Shown: piece by piece, positions 45,443 through 57,584 of the stretch
Numbering within the stretch: the stretch's first letter is position 1
Layout of the letters: each line of letters opens with the position of its first letter
Source: Arthrinium phaeospermum
Taxonomy: Eukaryota > Ascomycota > Sordariomycetes > Amphisphaeriales > Apiosporaceae
Direction: 5' to 3'
DNA length: 64,000 bases
Assembly (NCBI GenBank): GCA_006503535.1
Contig: QYRS01000001.1
Location: 3,472,001 to 3,536,000 of the forward strand
Notes under the pieces: generated by a model
Told to the model about the DNA's origin: nothing
Seen by the model: the letters and a program-made list of their open reading frames with translations, nothing else
Databases searched by the model: none
Translations under genes and position numbers: made by a program

Positions 45443-48400
45443 ATGGATTCGGATGACAGGATCCAGAGCATCTTGGCTCGCCAAATACACGGTCTGGCGC
45501 CGGACCCAGCCGCTAGGCAGTCGCTCTACAGCTACACGACGCCCCTCGACAAGCTCATCCTCCTGATCAGCTTCGTCTGCGCCGTCCTCGGGGGCGTCCT
45601 GAACCCCCTCATTTCGGTACGATTGAGGACTCTAAGACGGAGGGAGAATTTCAGCTTTGTCATTAACCACTGCCTCACGCGCAGGTCGTATACGGCCAAA
45701 CCGTCGGCCTCTTCGGCGACCGCCGCGCCTCGCCGTCGCCGTCGACCCCCACCCCCGGGGCCGCCGCCGACAATGACGACGCGCGCCGCGACCTGGCGCG
45801 GCTGACGCTCTACTGGGTCTACCTGGCCGTCGCCATCTTCGTGCTCATCTACGTCGCGACGGTGGGCTTCTATTACGTCGGCGAGCGCCTCGCCCGGGCC
45901 CTGCGCAACGCCTACCTGCAGTCCGTCCTGCGCCAGAACATGGCCTTCTTCGACGCGCACGAGCCGGGCGAGGTCGCGAACCGCATCATGACCGACATGG
46001 CGCACGTGCAGGAGGGCATCACGAGCAAGCTGGCCATCGCCCTGACGGCCGCCGGCGCCTTCTTCTCGGCCTTCGCCATCGCCGCCGCCGTGCACTGGCG
46101 CATCGCCCTGGCCGTGAGCCCGGCCTACGTCCTCATGGCGCTGTTCGGGTCGCTCAGCGGCGCGCGCGTCGTCCGGTACCAGCGGGCGGAGAAGGCGGCC
46201 GGCGAGAGGGCCTCGGGCTTGGCGCACGAGGCCGTCGCGTCGGTGCGGCAGGTCTATGCGCTCGGGGTCCAGCACGCGCTCGCGGCGAGATACGAGGCCT
46301 TTGTGACAGAGGCGGGCCGCCCGAAACGCAGGGCGCTCTATGTCCTCGGCTTGTTTACGGCGTGGTGCCAGCTGCTCCCGCCCACGGTCCACGCCCTGAC
46401 CTTCTGGGCGGGCTCCCGGTTCCTGGTGCAGGGCGGTGCGACCGTCGCGCAGATCAGCACGATTGCCATCGTGGTCGTGATTGGGTCCTTCGCCATCGTG
46501 CGGGTTGCGCCTGCGGCTCAGGGCCTCGCCGCCACCGTGTCCAGCGCCGGCGTCATCTTTCGGGAGATGGCTCGCCGTTCTCCGCAGGACCCTTTCGATC
46601 CGGCCGGTAACGTCATCGACGACTTCAAGGGCGACATCGAGCTCCGCGGTCAGTTTGGTCTACCCCAAGCGTCCGGATGCACAGGTCATGAAGGAGGTCT
46701 CCTTCCGCTGTCCGGCCATGAAGACGACGGCGATCGTGGGAGCCTCGGGGAGCGGGAAGAGTAGCATCATCAACCTGTTGGAACGATTCTACGAGCCTAC
46801 GGGGGGCAGATATGTGAGAGCCTCTTGAACACATGGTTTTTGATCCTTTGGGGCAGCACTGATACTGACCTATGGCTTGCCGCCCCCGTGTAGGCATGGA
46901 CGGCGTCGACATCCAGTCCCTGAACCTCCGATGGCTCCGCGGGCAAATCGGCCTCGTCCGACAGCAGCCCGTCCTGTTCGACACGACCATCTACGACAAC
47001 ATCCGCTACGGCCGTGTCGGCTGGCCAACGCCCACGACTTCATCACGGCCCTGCCCGACGGCTACCAGACCCTGGTGGGCGAGAACTCGACGCAGATCTC
47101 GGGCGGGCAGAAGCAACGCATCGCCATCGCCCGGGCCTGATGGGACCCCAAGATCCTGCTGCTCGACGAGGCCACCTCGGCCCTCGACGCGGCGTCCGAG
47201 TCCCTCGTGCAGGCGGCTTGAACACGGCGGCCGAGCATCGGACGACGATTGTGATTGCGCACCGCCTGAGTACGATACGGCACGCGGACAACATCGTCGT
47301 CATGTCGCACGGCTGGGTGGTGGAGCAGGGTGCCCACGCCGATTTGATGGCGCTGGACGGCCACTATGCCCGTCTGGTCCGCGCACAACAGTTGCGAAGC
47401 CGCCACCAGCACGAAGAGTTGGATGGGGAGGATAGTGGCTCCGTCAAGTCAGCAGGAGTCTCTGGCGAAATGACGAGAGCCCTCTCATTGTCCACCCCGA
47501 AATACAGAGTGAGCGAGAAGATCCCGATGAGCCAAGATGGGCGAAGACATCGTGGGGGCTAGGCAGCACTCTGGCTCTCATCATACGGATGAACAGAGGT
47601 GAGCGCTGGTACTTGCTGTTCGGCCTTGCCTGTTCCATTGTGGCCGGCCTATCGTTACCTGCGTTCGTGATACCCGCCGACCCACATTGCCGCGAAAATG
47701 ACTAAGAGACTAACCTGCTGCTCCACAGGCAATCCATCCTGTTCGCGAAGTCCCTCGAAACCTCTCGTTGCCTTCCTCGGAATACGACACCTCCAACGCC
47801 AAGTGAACCTACTGACGGGCATCTTCCTCGCCCTAGCGGCCGCCATCTTCGTCGTCTACAACGGCCTGGGCTTCGCCTTCGCCTACTCGACCGAGAGGCT
47901 GGCGCGCCGTCCGCGCCTCCAGCTTCCGCTCCATCGTCGCCCAAGAGATCGACTTCTTCGACCGGCCGCCCACTCCACCGGCTCCCTGCTCTCCCTCCTG
48001 ACGACGCACGGACGCGCTGACGGGCCTGAGCGGGCCCATCCTCGGCGGCACGCTGTCCTGCCTCTGCACCATCGGCGGTACTATCCTAGCAGTCGCGCTC
48101 GGCTGGAAGCTGGTCTTCGACGCGCAGACGCGGCGGGACGGCGTCGACGCCGCCTCGTTCGCGACCGAGATCGTGAGGGCGGCGGGCACGGTGGCGAGCC
48201 TGGGGCTCGAGGAGTTCGTGCTGGCGCGGTACGACGGGTTCCTGGCGAGGCAGGCCGAGCGGTCGCTGGGGTCCATCTTGCGCGCGTCGAGCCTGTACGC
48301 GGCGTCGCAGTCGGTCATCTACTTGGCCAGCGCGCTGGCGCTGTGGTATGGGGGGACGTTGTTGCTCGACGGGGAGTACTCCATCTTTCAGGTGTACGTC

Positions 48401-49340
48401 TGCTACGGGGCGCTCATCTCGGGGGCGCAGATCGCTGGGTCTATTTTCGCGTTTGCGCCGGACGCGAGCAAGGCCATCACCGCCGGCCGGGAGATTGATG
48501 CACTCCTGCAGCGCGGGCCTGATCCAGATCAAACGTCGTCCTCTGGCAATTCCAATGGGAAGCCAAATACCGCGGTAGCGACTGCTACTGATGGGGAGCA
48601 TACCCAATTTCACATACAGTTTAAGAACGTCACGTTCGCTTACCAATCCCGGAAAACGCGCCCGGCCCTCGACAACTTCGACCTCAACGTCCGCCCGGGC
48701 CAATACGTCGCCCTAGTCGGCCCCAGCGGCTGCGGCAAGAGCACGGCCCTGTCCCTAATCGAACGCTTCTACACCCCCGACGCCGGCACGGTCCTGGTGA
48801 ACGGCCAAGACCTCTCGACCGCCGACCTACACGCGCACCGCCGAACCGTCTCCCTCGTCAGCCAAGAAGCCGTCCTCTTCTCCGCCTCGATCCGGGAGAA
48901 CATCGCCATGGGCCTCCCGGGCCGAACCGTCGCAGACGAAGCCATATGGACCGCCTGCCGCCAGGCCAACATCGCCGACTTCGTCGCCTCGCTGCCGGAC
49001 GGGCTGGCGACCCCCGTCGGGCCCGGCGGCGGCCTGCTGAGCGGGGGCCAGCGGCAGCGGCTCGAGATCGCGCGGGCGCTGCTGCGGGAGCCGGCGGTCC
49101 TGCTGCTGGACGAGGCGACGTCGGCGCTCGACACCGAGGCGGAGCGCGCGGTGCAGGGGGCGCTGGAGCGGGCGTCGCGGCGGCGGACGACGATTGCGGT
49201 GGCGCATCGGCTGAGCACGATCCGGGGGGCGGATCTGATTTGTGTGCTGGAGCGCGGGAGGGTGGTGGGCGGGGACGCATGAGGAATTGGTGAAGGGAGG
49301 GGGAGGTATTGGGTTGTTGGAGATGCAGGATTTGCAGTGA
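45443..49340 (+). CDS. Full-size ABC-B (MDR/P-glycoprotein type) transporter (frame-broken)
   Basis: TM domain 1 begins [14 protein letters not shown]. An intron at about 45616-45684 (GTACGA...CGCAG) precedes [12 protein letters not shown], then about six helices with [21 protein letters not shown]1 has GASGSGKSS (Walker A), another intron, ISGGQKQR (signature), [12 protein letters not shown] (Walker B) and [14 protein letters not shown] domain 2 follows a linker and an intron near 47670-47728. NBD2 has [35 protein letters not shown] and [12 protein letters not shown]. The true stop is 49338-49340: [12 protein letters not shown] and LLEMQDLQ follow in the next frame after a one-base break near 49270. 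Other breaks lie near 46655, 47025, 47137, 47560 and 47915-48060. Order TMD-NBD-TMD-NBD with complete ATPase motifs indicates a plasma-membrane or vacuolar efflux pump. Confidence 0.85.
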
Positions 49341-49668
49341 TGGGGTGTTTGGGGTGTGCGGTGCTTGGGCTGGGTGCGGGATGGGGTAGTGATGGGTTAG
49401 AGGTCTTGGCTACATTTGAAGATAGATACGTAGATTGAATCATATCCACGAGAAACGAAACTGTCTTTCGACTTCCGATTCAATCTACAGTAATAATTAA
49501 CCGTGTGTACAGAGGAGAGACGACCTTTTGGGGCAATAAGCTATAGGTCTGATTCCTCCATCTTGACATGTTCTCTCTGGTCCAACCAGTAAGCCAGCCA
49601 AGCCATATGGTAGGTGTTATGAGGATCGCCGATCATACAATCGCCAAGGGAGGCACCACCGTCTATAG
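49341..49668. other. Intergenic, ABC gene to tRNA-like gene
   Basis: 3' region of the transporter gene. G-rich, with nothing recognised. Confidence 0.5.
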
Positions 49669-49754
49669 GCCTGTTTAGCTTAGTGGCAAAGCACCCGCTC
49701 TTGATCCCATAGTACGGAGAACGGGCGACGTTGGTTCGAGTCCAATAGCGGGCG
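49669..49754 (+). tRNA. tRNA-like gene 1, isotype unresolved
   Basis: The acceptor GCCTGTT pairs fully (with G-T pairs) with AGCGGGC. The D arm AGCTTAGTGGCAAAGC and the T arm GTTGG-TTCGAGT-CCAAT are normal. The anticodon arm is enlarged (CCCGCTCTTGATCC...GGAGAACGGGC), probably an intron; CTT (Lys) is one possible anticodon but the stem then has an A-C mismatch. A shared backbone with the gene at 49886 suggests a local duplication. Confidence 0.6.
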
Positions 49755-49885
49755 TGAATATTTGCTTTTTGTTCCTTTGGTCTGTGCTCAGTTGAGATTA
49801 CACGTTTACTCGCCTCTCTAAGTTGTAAAGCCCCTATTATGGTGATCGCCGACATCCTCAACATCTCGCCTCCAAAAAGCTGAAG

Positions 49886-49976
49886 GCCTGTTTAGCTTAA
49901 TGGTAAAGCAGCTCGGTACTCATTGTAGTCGTGCGTGAGTACCGGGCGGTTACTGGTTCGAGTCCAGTAGCGGGCT
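49886..49976 (+). tRNA. tRNA-like gene 2, isotype unresolved
   Basis: Acceptor, D and T arms nearly match tRNA-like gene 1 (T arm ACTGG-TTCGAGT-CCAGT). The anticodon region forms an unusually long 12-bp hairpin, GCTCGGTACTCA with TGAGTACCGGGC, around a 13-nt loop. If an intron follows position 37, CAT (Met) or another anticodon could be read; I cannot decide. A T-rich stretch follows at 49985. Confidence 0.6.
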
Positions 49977-50538
49977 AATCCGATACTTTTTGTTCTATTG
50001 CTGTCGTTAAGTTATGGTTGGGCTTGTGTCATAATGTGAATTTAAGATGTAACCAGTTGCTGGGGCTGTAGATAACCCCCTTTCAACTTGATAACATATA
50101 TGGAAAGAGCATGCATGCTGGTTCACATACAAAGAGGGTCTTGGTGTTGTCTGCTAGGTATGGACTGGTCAAGCTGGGATACTGTTCACGCTTTAAACCC
50201 GAAAGCAAGTTGGTGTCCAGGGACTGGGTTTGGACCATTTACCCCTTTCGGGTTTCCAAGGCACATTGAGACTAGCCTCACAGGTGATGTGGCATTTATT
50301 AATGTGTCCAGCTGGTATCATGGCAGTAAAGTGGTGACCCGCACATGTAATTCAGGACGATAACACACAAGAAGGACATCGGCTTTCCATGCGAGTATCG
50401 AAAAGCAGGGAGCAACATGAAAGTCATTTATATGGTATCGAGGTATCTGAGACCACAATGCCTTGTCACGAAAATGAATTAATAATGCTAAATGTAAACA
50501 ATTAATTTCTAAACAAGCAACTTGGAGCAGCCCCGCGG
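49977..50538. other. Intergenic, tRNA-like gene 2 to rhodopsin-domain gene
   Basis: About 560 nt. One 91-codon open stretch on + (50088-50363) has no motif. The right part is the 3' side of the minus-strand membrane-protein gene. Confidence 0.5.
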
Positions 50539-52560
50539 TCACCGCGCCAACCCCTTGATGTCGATTTCATGCTGTACTCGTATACACGAATCCTCCTCCT
50601 CCTCCAGCCTGGACGTCGACCTGCCGGCGCTAATCTCCACGGCATGCCCCGTCCGTATCACCGTCGCCCCGGCCCCCTGATAGGCGCCCGTCGGGTACGA
50701 GACCCGCGACGTCGAGTGGCGGTCTCTGCTCCTTGTCCCCACGTCGTCTAGCTCGATGTCGACGCTCTCTTCCGACGCCGCGTCGAGGAACGTGGTGTTG
50801 GTGGTACTGCTCTTCCGGGTCTGGCTCCGGGTCTGGCTCTGCGTCTGGCTGCGGGTCTGGCTGCGGGTCTGGCTCCAGGTCGCCTTGGGCCCGTGACTGT
50901 GGCTGTGGCTCCTACTTCTATTGCGGTCGCTCTGCTCTTGTTGCTGCTGGACGCTGCTGTTGCGCCGCCGCCGCTCCGCGTCCTCCGACGCCGTCACGTT
51001 CGTTGTCCGGGTCACCTGGGTGTCGTCCTGGTCGCCGATGGTGGACCACTGCTTGGTCGCCCGCCGCGCGACGCTGCGCAGGCCGCAGCCGCCCTCGTCG
51101 GTGCCGCTCTCGAGGTCCTTGGGCTGCCAGTGGCGCGACCCTCCGCCGGTGGGGCGCCCGCTGCTGCCGCCCGTCGAGCGGGACAGGGCCAGGAAGACGC
51201 GCGGGAACCAGCGGACTGCGAGGGGCTTCAGGGTCGGGAGGGTGACGCAGATGATGCCGGTGCAGGCTTCGGCCATGGACCAGAACTGGAGGGGTGAGAT
51301 GGGTTAGTAACGTGGAACACCGGGGGTGGGGGATGGGGCCGGGGAGCAGTGTTCAACTCGGCCTGCTCTTATAGTTACGCACCGTTGTGTCTGTGTTGTC
51401 CCACGTGATGTCCATTCCCTGGGGGAGATACTTGAGGCGGATCAAGCTGATGGCAGTGGTTCTGAAAGACGGTACGGTCAGTTTTCTCAATTTTGAGTAT
51501 AGGACGTTTTCGAACCGATTGCTTCGTGCACTCAAAAGGAATACTCACAGGAAGCCGAGACAGAAGATGCCCGCCAGAACCACTTTCTGGGCCCGAGGCA
51601 GGTTCAAGCCCTTGATGGTGGGCAGTGGAAGCAGAATGATCAGAATGTCGGCGATGATGTTACCCGCAGCGGCGATATACCCTAGCGCAAGAGATTAGTG
51701 TCAGGTAGGCAAGTTTGACAAGCAACAGCGTTTGCTCGTTAGGACTTGCAGGAGGAAGGTAAAGGGCGTTGACTCACAGCCAGGTACGACGGACAAGCAC
51801 GTTACGCCTGGGCCAGGTTCCCAGAAGCCCGAGATGGGCGCGCACTGGAAGATGTTGAGACCTATTTGGGTCCTGTGACGCGGGGGTAGTAGTGTGAGAC
51901 GTGAGGCACAACAAAAAGACAGATGTCTGAAAATGGAGAGAGTAAGTGCTCACATTGTCCAGACCGCGACGAAGGCTGTCGCGGCGTAGAGCAGCCTCCG
52001 CATCGTCTTGTCGTGGATGATGCGGTAGTACTGGGCGAGAAAACAGAGCTTGAACGACGCGATGGCCAGGTTGTAGAAGATGATCATGACGTAGAACAAC
52101 TGTGATAGGGTCGCGAGTTAGTGCAACTAGGCTTTGCATGGAAAGAAAAGAAGAACGACGACGACGACGACGCACCTTCATGTAGTCGCGGAAGCCGTTT
52201 GGTTGCGGTAGTGTTCCGATATGGCGTCCAAGACCCCTAGTAACCACTATCGTTTGGGTAATTGGGACGATTGGTCAGCCGGTCAGACTCTCTTGATGAT
52301 CTCTCTCTCGCGCAGTCTCGTGGTGTGACGGGAAACTCACAAGCCATCGCCAGGCCCCGAATGCGAAAATCGTTCCGAGCGACACCAGACACAGCCAATC
52401 GTCCAATCCGATGAGGCCCAGGATCACGGCGCGCGTGTAGAAGCGGAGGCCCACGGCAGTCGCCGCGATGGCCATGAGGATCGGGAGCACCACGTAGAGG
52501 CCCCGCCCGGGACTCCTCGTCGAACAGCTCGGGGTTGTCGATGGGGTTGATTGCGTCCAT
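50539..52560 (-). CDS. Rhodopsin-domain (PTH11-like) seven-TM integral membrane protein
   Basis: Seven exons on the minus strand: 52341-52560, 52176-52246, 51954-52099, 51778-51872, 51549-51681, 51383-51461 and 50539-51285, all GT-AG. The start MDAINPIDNPELFDEE leads to LYVVLPILMAIAATAVGLRFYTR, IGLDDWLCLVSL, VMIIFYNLAIASFKLCFLAQYYRI, QIGLNIFQCAPISGFWEP, IIADILIILLPLPTIKGLNLPRAQK, FWSMAEACTGIICVTLPTLKPL and a long tail. This is the fungal SAT4/rhodopsin-domain family, relatives of PTH11 receptors. There is no CFEM domain. The tail has an in-frame SQTR/SQTQ repeat and a poly-Gln/Ser-Arg stretch. One frame break lies in a G run near 52503-52506 (after ESRA). Ligand and role are unknown. Confidence 0.85.
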
Positions 52561-52994
52561 CTCGGCGGCGGTCTTTGAGTCTCGCTGGTGGCCGGCCCAG
52601 CAGCAGCAGATGGTCGAGAAGGATACGGGTCGGCGCCGGTCGTTGGTTTTGTGGCTGGACGCAAGGGGGGAAACCAAGAAACCGAGAAAGCTGGGACGAA
52701 CCACGCGGGTTTAAAAAAAGCAACGTTGGTTATACATACCGAAGAGCGCGGTGAGTGAGCGACGATGAGGAAAACGCTTTGGTCGAGTGTTCGGATCTGC
52801 AGCCCCGCCCGATCTCCGATAGGGTGCCAGTGAGCGCCTTCCCACCCGCCTGACAACCGAGGCGCCTTCTTGGTTTCTTCTGGTGCAGTGCAGCATCGCT
52901 CGCGCCCTGGCAGGTCAGTCGCCCGAGTTTCACCCACCACGAGGGCGCCCGCAGCCCCTGAAGTCGACATGAGCCGGCCCATATGCCACCCCTG
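52561..52994. other. Upstream region of the rhodopsin-domain gene
   Basis: Leader and promoter of the minus-strand membrane-protein gene. No gene recognised. Confidence 0.45.
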
Positions 52995-53309
52995 CAGCGC
53001 AGCAGTATGCAGGTCATGCCTTCTCCACTACTCTATCCTGGCGGCGAACGGGCGCCCTGACCGCGCCCGATCGACCACCCAAATCCCCCAAAAGGGCGCT
53101 GCTCTCGCTCCCCTCCGAGTTCATCCACGAGAGATGCTACCAACCCACCCACAGCGCAGCAGTATGCAGGTCATGCCTTCTCCACTACTCTATCCTGGCG
53201 GCGAACGGGCGCCCTGACCGCGCCCGATCGACCACCCAAATCCCCCAAAAGGGCGCTGCTCTCGCTCCCCCTCCGAGTTCATCCACGAGAGATGCTACCA
53301 ACCCACCCA
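52995..53309. repeat. Direct tandem duplication, 157/158 bp
   Basis: Copy 1 is 52995-53151 and copy 2 is 53152-53309, starting CAGCGCAGCAGTATGCAGG. The only difference seen is one C in a C run (CTCGCTCCCCTCC against CTCGCTCCCCCTCC). It lies outside any recognised gene. Confidence 0.9.
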
Positions 53310-56088
53310 CTTACCCACCGGATAGGATTGCGGAGTACTGGTCGTGGATAAAATGCAGGAGCGGGTGCCTCGCGCTTGTGCTTGATAAAACCTTTGTAAG
53401 TTGTTTTGCGGATACACAGTTGGGTTCAGGGATTTTCTCGCATTGAGGCTCTTCGCTTTTTGGAGCCAATCCAGGCCGTCATTTGAGTTACGGCCCGCAC
53501 CGGAGGTCATCTTGGTACTGTATGTAGAGGCCCGACCGAGGGCGATTAGCTTGGCTCATCTCGAATAAGACCCTTGGGAGAAAAGAAGAATAAGACCCTT
53601 GCTATGAACAGGGGGGCTACCCTGCTTAGCTCAGAGCTAACGCCTTCTTATCAACGGTTTTCTTACTACACTCCACAGCATCCGACAATAATTGAGGTTT
53701 TTGAGACCATGGCACACTGCATCCCAAATATTGATTGTCTTCTGCCATTCGTAGTGCCGGATTTGCTCCCGCAGGCGCCCTAATACAAGTCTACATATGT
53801 ACTGACTGCATCCCATATTCCCTCGATAATGTTAGCATAATACGAAACGCCGTTGAGCCATCAGTCACCACGGCCAACCCCGACTGACACCATCCCGAAA
53901 CTCAACGGCACTCGGCAGAGAAGTGGTACTGTGGTGGTGCTACTGTGCGAGTCAGCTCCCCTGTTTCTGGTCGCTCCAGAAGTGGGGCCGACCTGCGAAT
54001 TGCTTTCCTCAAGCTTCCGGCAGCTGGCCGGCATTGTGCCTGGCGTGCCAAGCAAGACGATACACCAAACCGAATCTGTATTTCTAAGCCAGTTTTCCCA
54101 CAAAATACCGGTTCATTTCAGGTACTAGGTAATAGAGGGTCCACCTATCTAGGTTTTGTTTCCTGCAGCGCTCAGACGCCGTTTCAACGGCGAGAAATGC
54201 GACGACATGGGGGGGCAGGCGGCATGCAACACTCAGCTCCAGTGATTCGTCGACGTCCTATCGCGCATGACACATGAATAATGCGCCCGCCATTATCCTG
54301 ACCACGATAGAGGTTAAAACACAAGTTGCATTCTTGCGCCCAACTGACCCCAAGATAGATGGGAGCTCACAGAAAAGGGGAGTAGAAAAAGAAGAGAGGA
54401 CAGAAGGTAAGTCGGCCAATGAACATGGGATCAAAGACTCAAGAGCCACATTCCCCGCCAGACTGAGCTTTGACGCCGACTGAGTACCATCAAGTCCGAG
54501 CTGACATATACTAGTGAGAAGTGCGGAGCCCACAATTAGTAATTAGCCCCTAGTTAAAAGTGACCTCCACTCTCAGCGGAAACGCGGAAAGCAAGCGGCA
54601 AGCTTAGTACATGTATCAGACATCGGGGGGGTATATCATGTACTCAGATGGTACAGATCGCAAGCGTCCATTCAACCTGGTCCAACGCACTTGCTAGGCA
54701 TGCATGTACTATCGCCCAAACATATAGCAAAACCGGCATGCAAACGAGGATTGTCAACCCACGTGCTTACCCCGGCCACAAAGCAAGCAATCGCCAACCC
54801 GCATTCCGAACTGGGTCATCGGCTGACCTAGGCCTTGCCCGTTCCACACGTCCAGGCCCGGAACACCGTCGCCGGCTGGGGGAGGGCGGGGGAGGAAGAA
54901 AACAAGAAAACAAGATAACAAGCTTTGCGAGATCTACCTTGGCAATGGCCTCGGAACGCAATGCCAGAAAGGGAAACTGGGTATAAATTGAAGGGAGGAA
55001 GAACGAAGCTGTTATGCCAATAACGCCGCCCCGCAGGGGATATGGGTAGCCAATATATTCTTGTTATGAACAAACGTTGGCTTCAGGATACGAGCTGCGA
55101 ACTCAAGGCCAAAATAACCCCAAAGAGACAGCCACCACCTACCTTGCTAGCGAAGCTTGGATACCCGTACGCCGCGTGAGGTCTTTGAAGCCATACAGCC
55201 ACGTGGTTGGGGCGAACCTGGCCGCCACACCCATGGGGGTTGCCTGGGGCTGCTACCTATGGGGTCGAGCGTTGTCGTGGTGGGTGCGCGGGCGACGGTT
55301 CGACGGGGAGGCGGCCAAGTCGCAGGGGCTATCGCGTCTGGTTTCGTGCAGCAGCTCATGGACGATGGACACCCACGCGCGATGGCTGCCAAATCCGGCG
55401 CACTGCCGGCAGTAAGTACCACCAGCGACGACCTCATGACCACAGAAGGCAAGCCTTGTCAGTCAGCAAGAGCAGAGCGGCGGTGGGCGCCAGGGACGAC
55501 CGTGTGTTAGTAAATGGGGTAAGGAAAAGAATGCCGTTTGGTGCTGCTGTTTAAGTTTACCTGGTTGTTGTTACTGCTGTAGAAAAGAGAAAGACAGGTT
55601 CTGGACAGAATGTCCCATTGGCTCCTGGAGGAAGGGTATTTTCGATGGAACCGCGGTATTTTTCAGTTGCTTCTCTGCAATACACTGTAATTCCACGCGC
55701 AACAGGAACTGCGATGTTTGCGTGATACGTTTGCATTTCGTGGAATCCATGCGGCTACCCGCCCAAGACACCGTTAACACGTGGCGTTGTTCCCGCCCAG
55801 AAGAAGCCTAGGTCATTAAGGCCTGGGAGCTGCATGACGGAGGTCTGAGATTTTGTCTCTAACAGACTGAGGCTCTTGCCCATTCTATAGGCTGGCAACA
55901 TGCGCATCCTGTGTCGCATTCGAGGCTGTTTGCACCTCAGTTGCTGTTTGTACAGGCAGTCATGGTCTACCCATAAATGGACGAGCCAACACCATGTACT
56001 CCTTGTCGTTCTATTTTCCTCTCAATGCAATTATCCCTGGTACAATTATCAGAAGCCAGAGTCCACCCACGTACTGATGGGAGCCACC
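53310..56088. other. Gene-poor 2.8-kb region
   Basis: No supported gene. Open stretches up to about 117 codons (for example 55157-55510, open on both strands) lack motifs and consistent start context. The last few hundred bases are the leader of the 56089 gene. Confidence 0.5.
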
Positions 56089-57260
56089 ATGGCAGACCCA
56101 AAAGATGACCAGAAGCTCTTGAGGAGTCTTTCCAGTTCGCCGTGCAAGGATGCTGGGACACAGATCACGGAGGGCAAACAGGCTATCCAGCAGAGTCGGG
56201 CCCTCATCGAGACGCAGTTCGAGGCCGTGAACGAGGTGATCCGATCTTCCAGAGTACGGCGTCCCGACTGCTGGACCTCGGTGGCGTACACGAAAAGAAA
56301 GAGTGGGCGAGATCGTATCTGCTCACATCTCGACGGAACCAACCTCAGACATGGGCGTTAACATTGCAATCAGCAGACGGACCGGCGTTGGACTCGAACG
56401 CTATCCGAATCTTGAGAGAATACGTAAGGTGGAACGTCTCCGTTATTCACTGCTAGCATAATACTGACCAGCTGCAGGGCCACAAGAAAGTGCGGGATAT
56501 AATCGATTTTCGGCCGTACAGCTCAAGGACAATGGCTACGTCTTCGAGTGGCCCCCGGGAAGCGGACAGCATTGTGTTGTGCACTGCCTCCGATGCGGCT
56601 TCACGAGTGACACCCCTCGATGTCAACGCGTTCGCCGTCCAGACCCACTGGAACTTGAAACATCCCGAATGGAAGGGGGCGGATAGCTTCCTTCTTTACA
56701 CGGTGATAATGACGGTCTTTATCTTTCGTGGTATGTGGGACTCATCGCTGTCGAGTAAAAGACAAAAGATACTAACTAGGAAATAGTCGAAGGACACACA
56801 TTGGACGAGATTCGTCAGCACAACAGCAGCATCAGTAAGTGTGGACGGTACTGGGTATGAAAAATAGCGATTACTAACATTGTTAGCACTAAAGGTCGAG
56901 GCCAAAAAGCACAGAGACAAGACAAGAAGACAGGCTCAGCTGACCGTCCCCGCGCCTCCTCCCCCGTGCAACAACGCCAACAACCCGACAAAGACACGGA
57001 AGCGATACCGCACCGGAACCCTGAAGGAGATCATGGCCGTGGCGCCGCGAGCAAAGACCACCATAATCCAACACAAAAGCAACAACTTGCCCTCGCCGCC
57101 CTTCGCCGCCCCGTCTCTGCCGTTCCGTCCCAAACCGCATCCCGGCACGGGCCAGGATCCCGGCGGAGAAGGCCATGCCTCTTCCGACGACGAGCCGATG
57201 ATGGGGAGGAAGCGACTACGCTGTGTGATTGAGATAGACGACAGTGACGAGGGTGAATAG
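56089..57260 (+). CDS. Hypothetical basic, probably nuclear protein
   Basis: Four exons, 56089-56423, 56478-56730, 56787-56834 and 56887-57260. Introns 2 and 3 have textbook ACTAAC branch sites. The start MADPKDDQKLL sits in a perfect CCACCATGG context. The N-terminal half is helical (EGKQAIQQSRALIETQFEAVNE). One base appears missing at about 56240 (adding a C to GATCCGATC joins NEVI to FQSTASRLLDLGGVHEKKEW). The middle has VRDIIDFRPYSS, HWNLKHPEWKGADSFLLYT and VEGHTLDEIRQHNSS; the C-terminal half is basic and Pro-rich with KTRKRYRTGTLKE and GRKRLRCV, ending in the acidic IEIDDSDEGE. I recognise no domain. Basic clusters suggest a nuclear location. Confidence 0.7.
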
Positions 57261-57584
57261 GACATACCCCAAAAGCGGAATTGGGGGGAACATCTTGGTG
57301 TCAATGAACCATAGTGACGGATAAGACGATAATACGAGTGCACCGTAAACAGTGTGTTTTATTGGGATTTTCTAGGTCTGCAAGAAATAGGCTAGCACTC
57401 CCCATTTGGAAGAGTGCTAGCAGAAAGGAAAAAGAACGTCCACGCAAAATCGCCTCGAGCTTGTCTAATGCTTGTCCAACCCCTGAGCAGTGTGTGAGTT
57501 GCAGTCACGTACTGCTAGGTGCTGCTGAAACCCTGATTTCACCTGCCAGAGCCCTCCAAGCCTATTGCAACCCGCGACGTCGTC
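57261..57584. other. Convergent intergenic
   Basis: 3' regions of the 56089 gene (+) and the small secreted protein gene (-). Nothing else seen. Confidence 0.5.

Noticed and set aside
45532..46392. 286-codon minus frame over the ABC transporter
   Set aside because: GC-driven shadow of the transmembrane domain coding sequence.
4504..49340. Secondary-metabolite gene cluster (P450, DUF1772, permease, regulator, ABC pump, hydrolases)
   Set aside because: No PKS, NRPS, terpene cyclase or prenyltransferase is present, and unrelated genes are interspersed.
55157..55510. Open frames on both strands around 55.1-55.5 kb
   Set aside because: Both strands are open because of GC content; no domain or start context.
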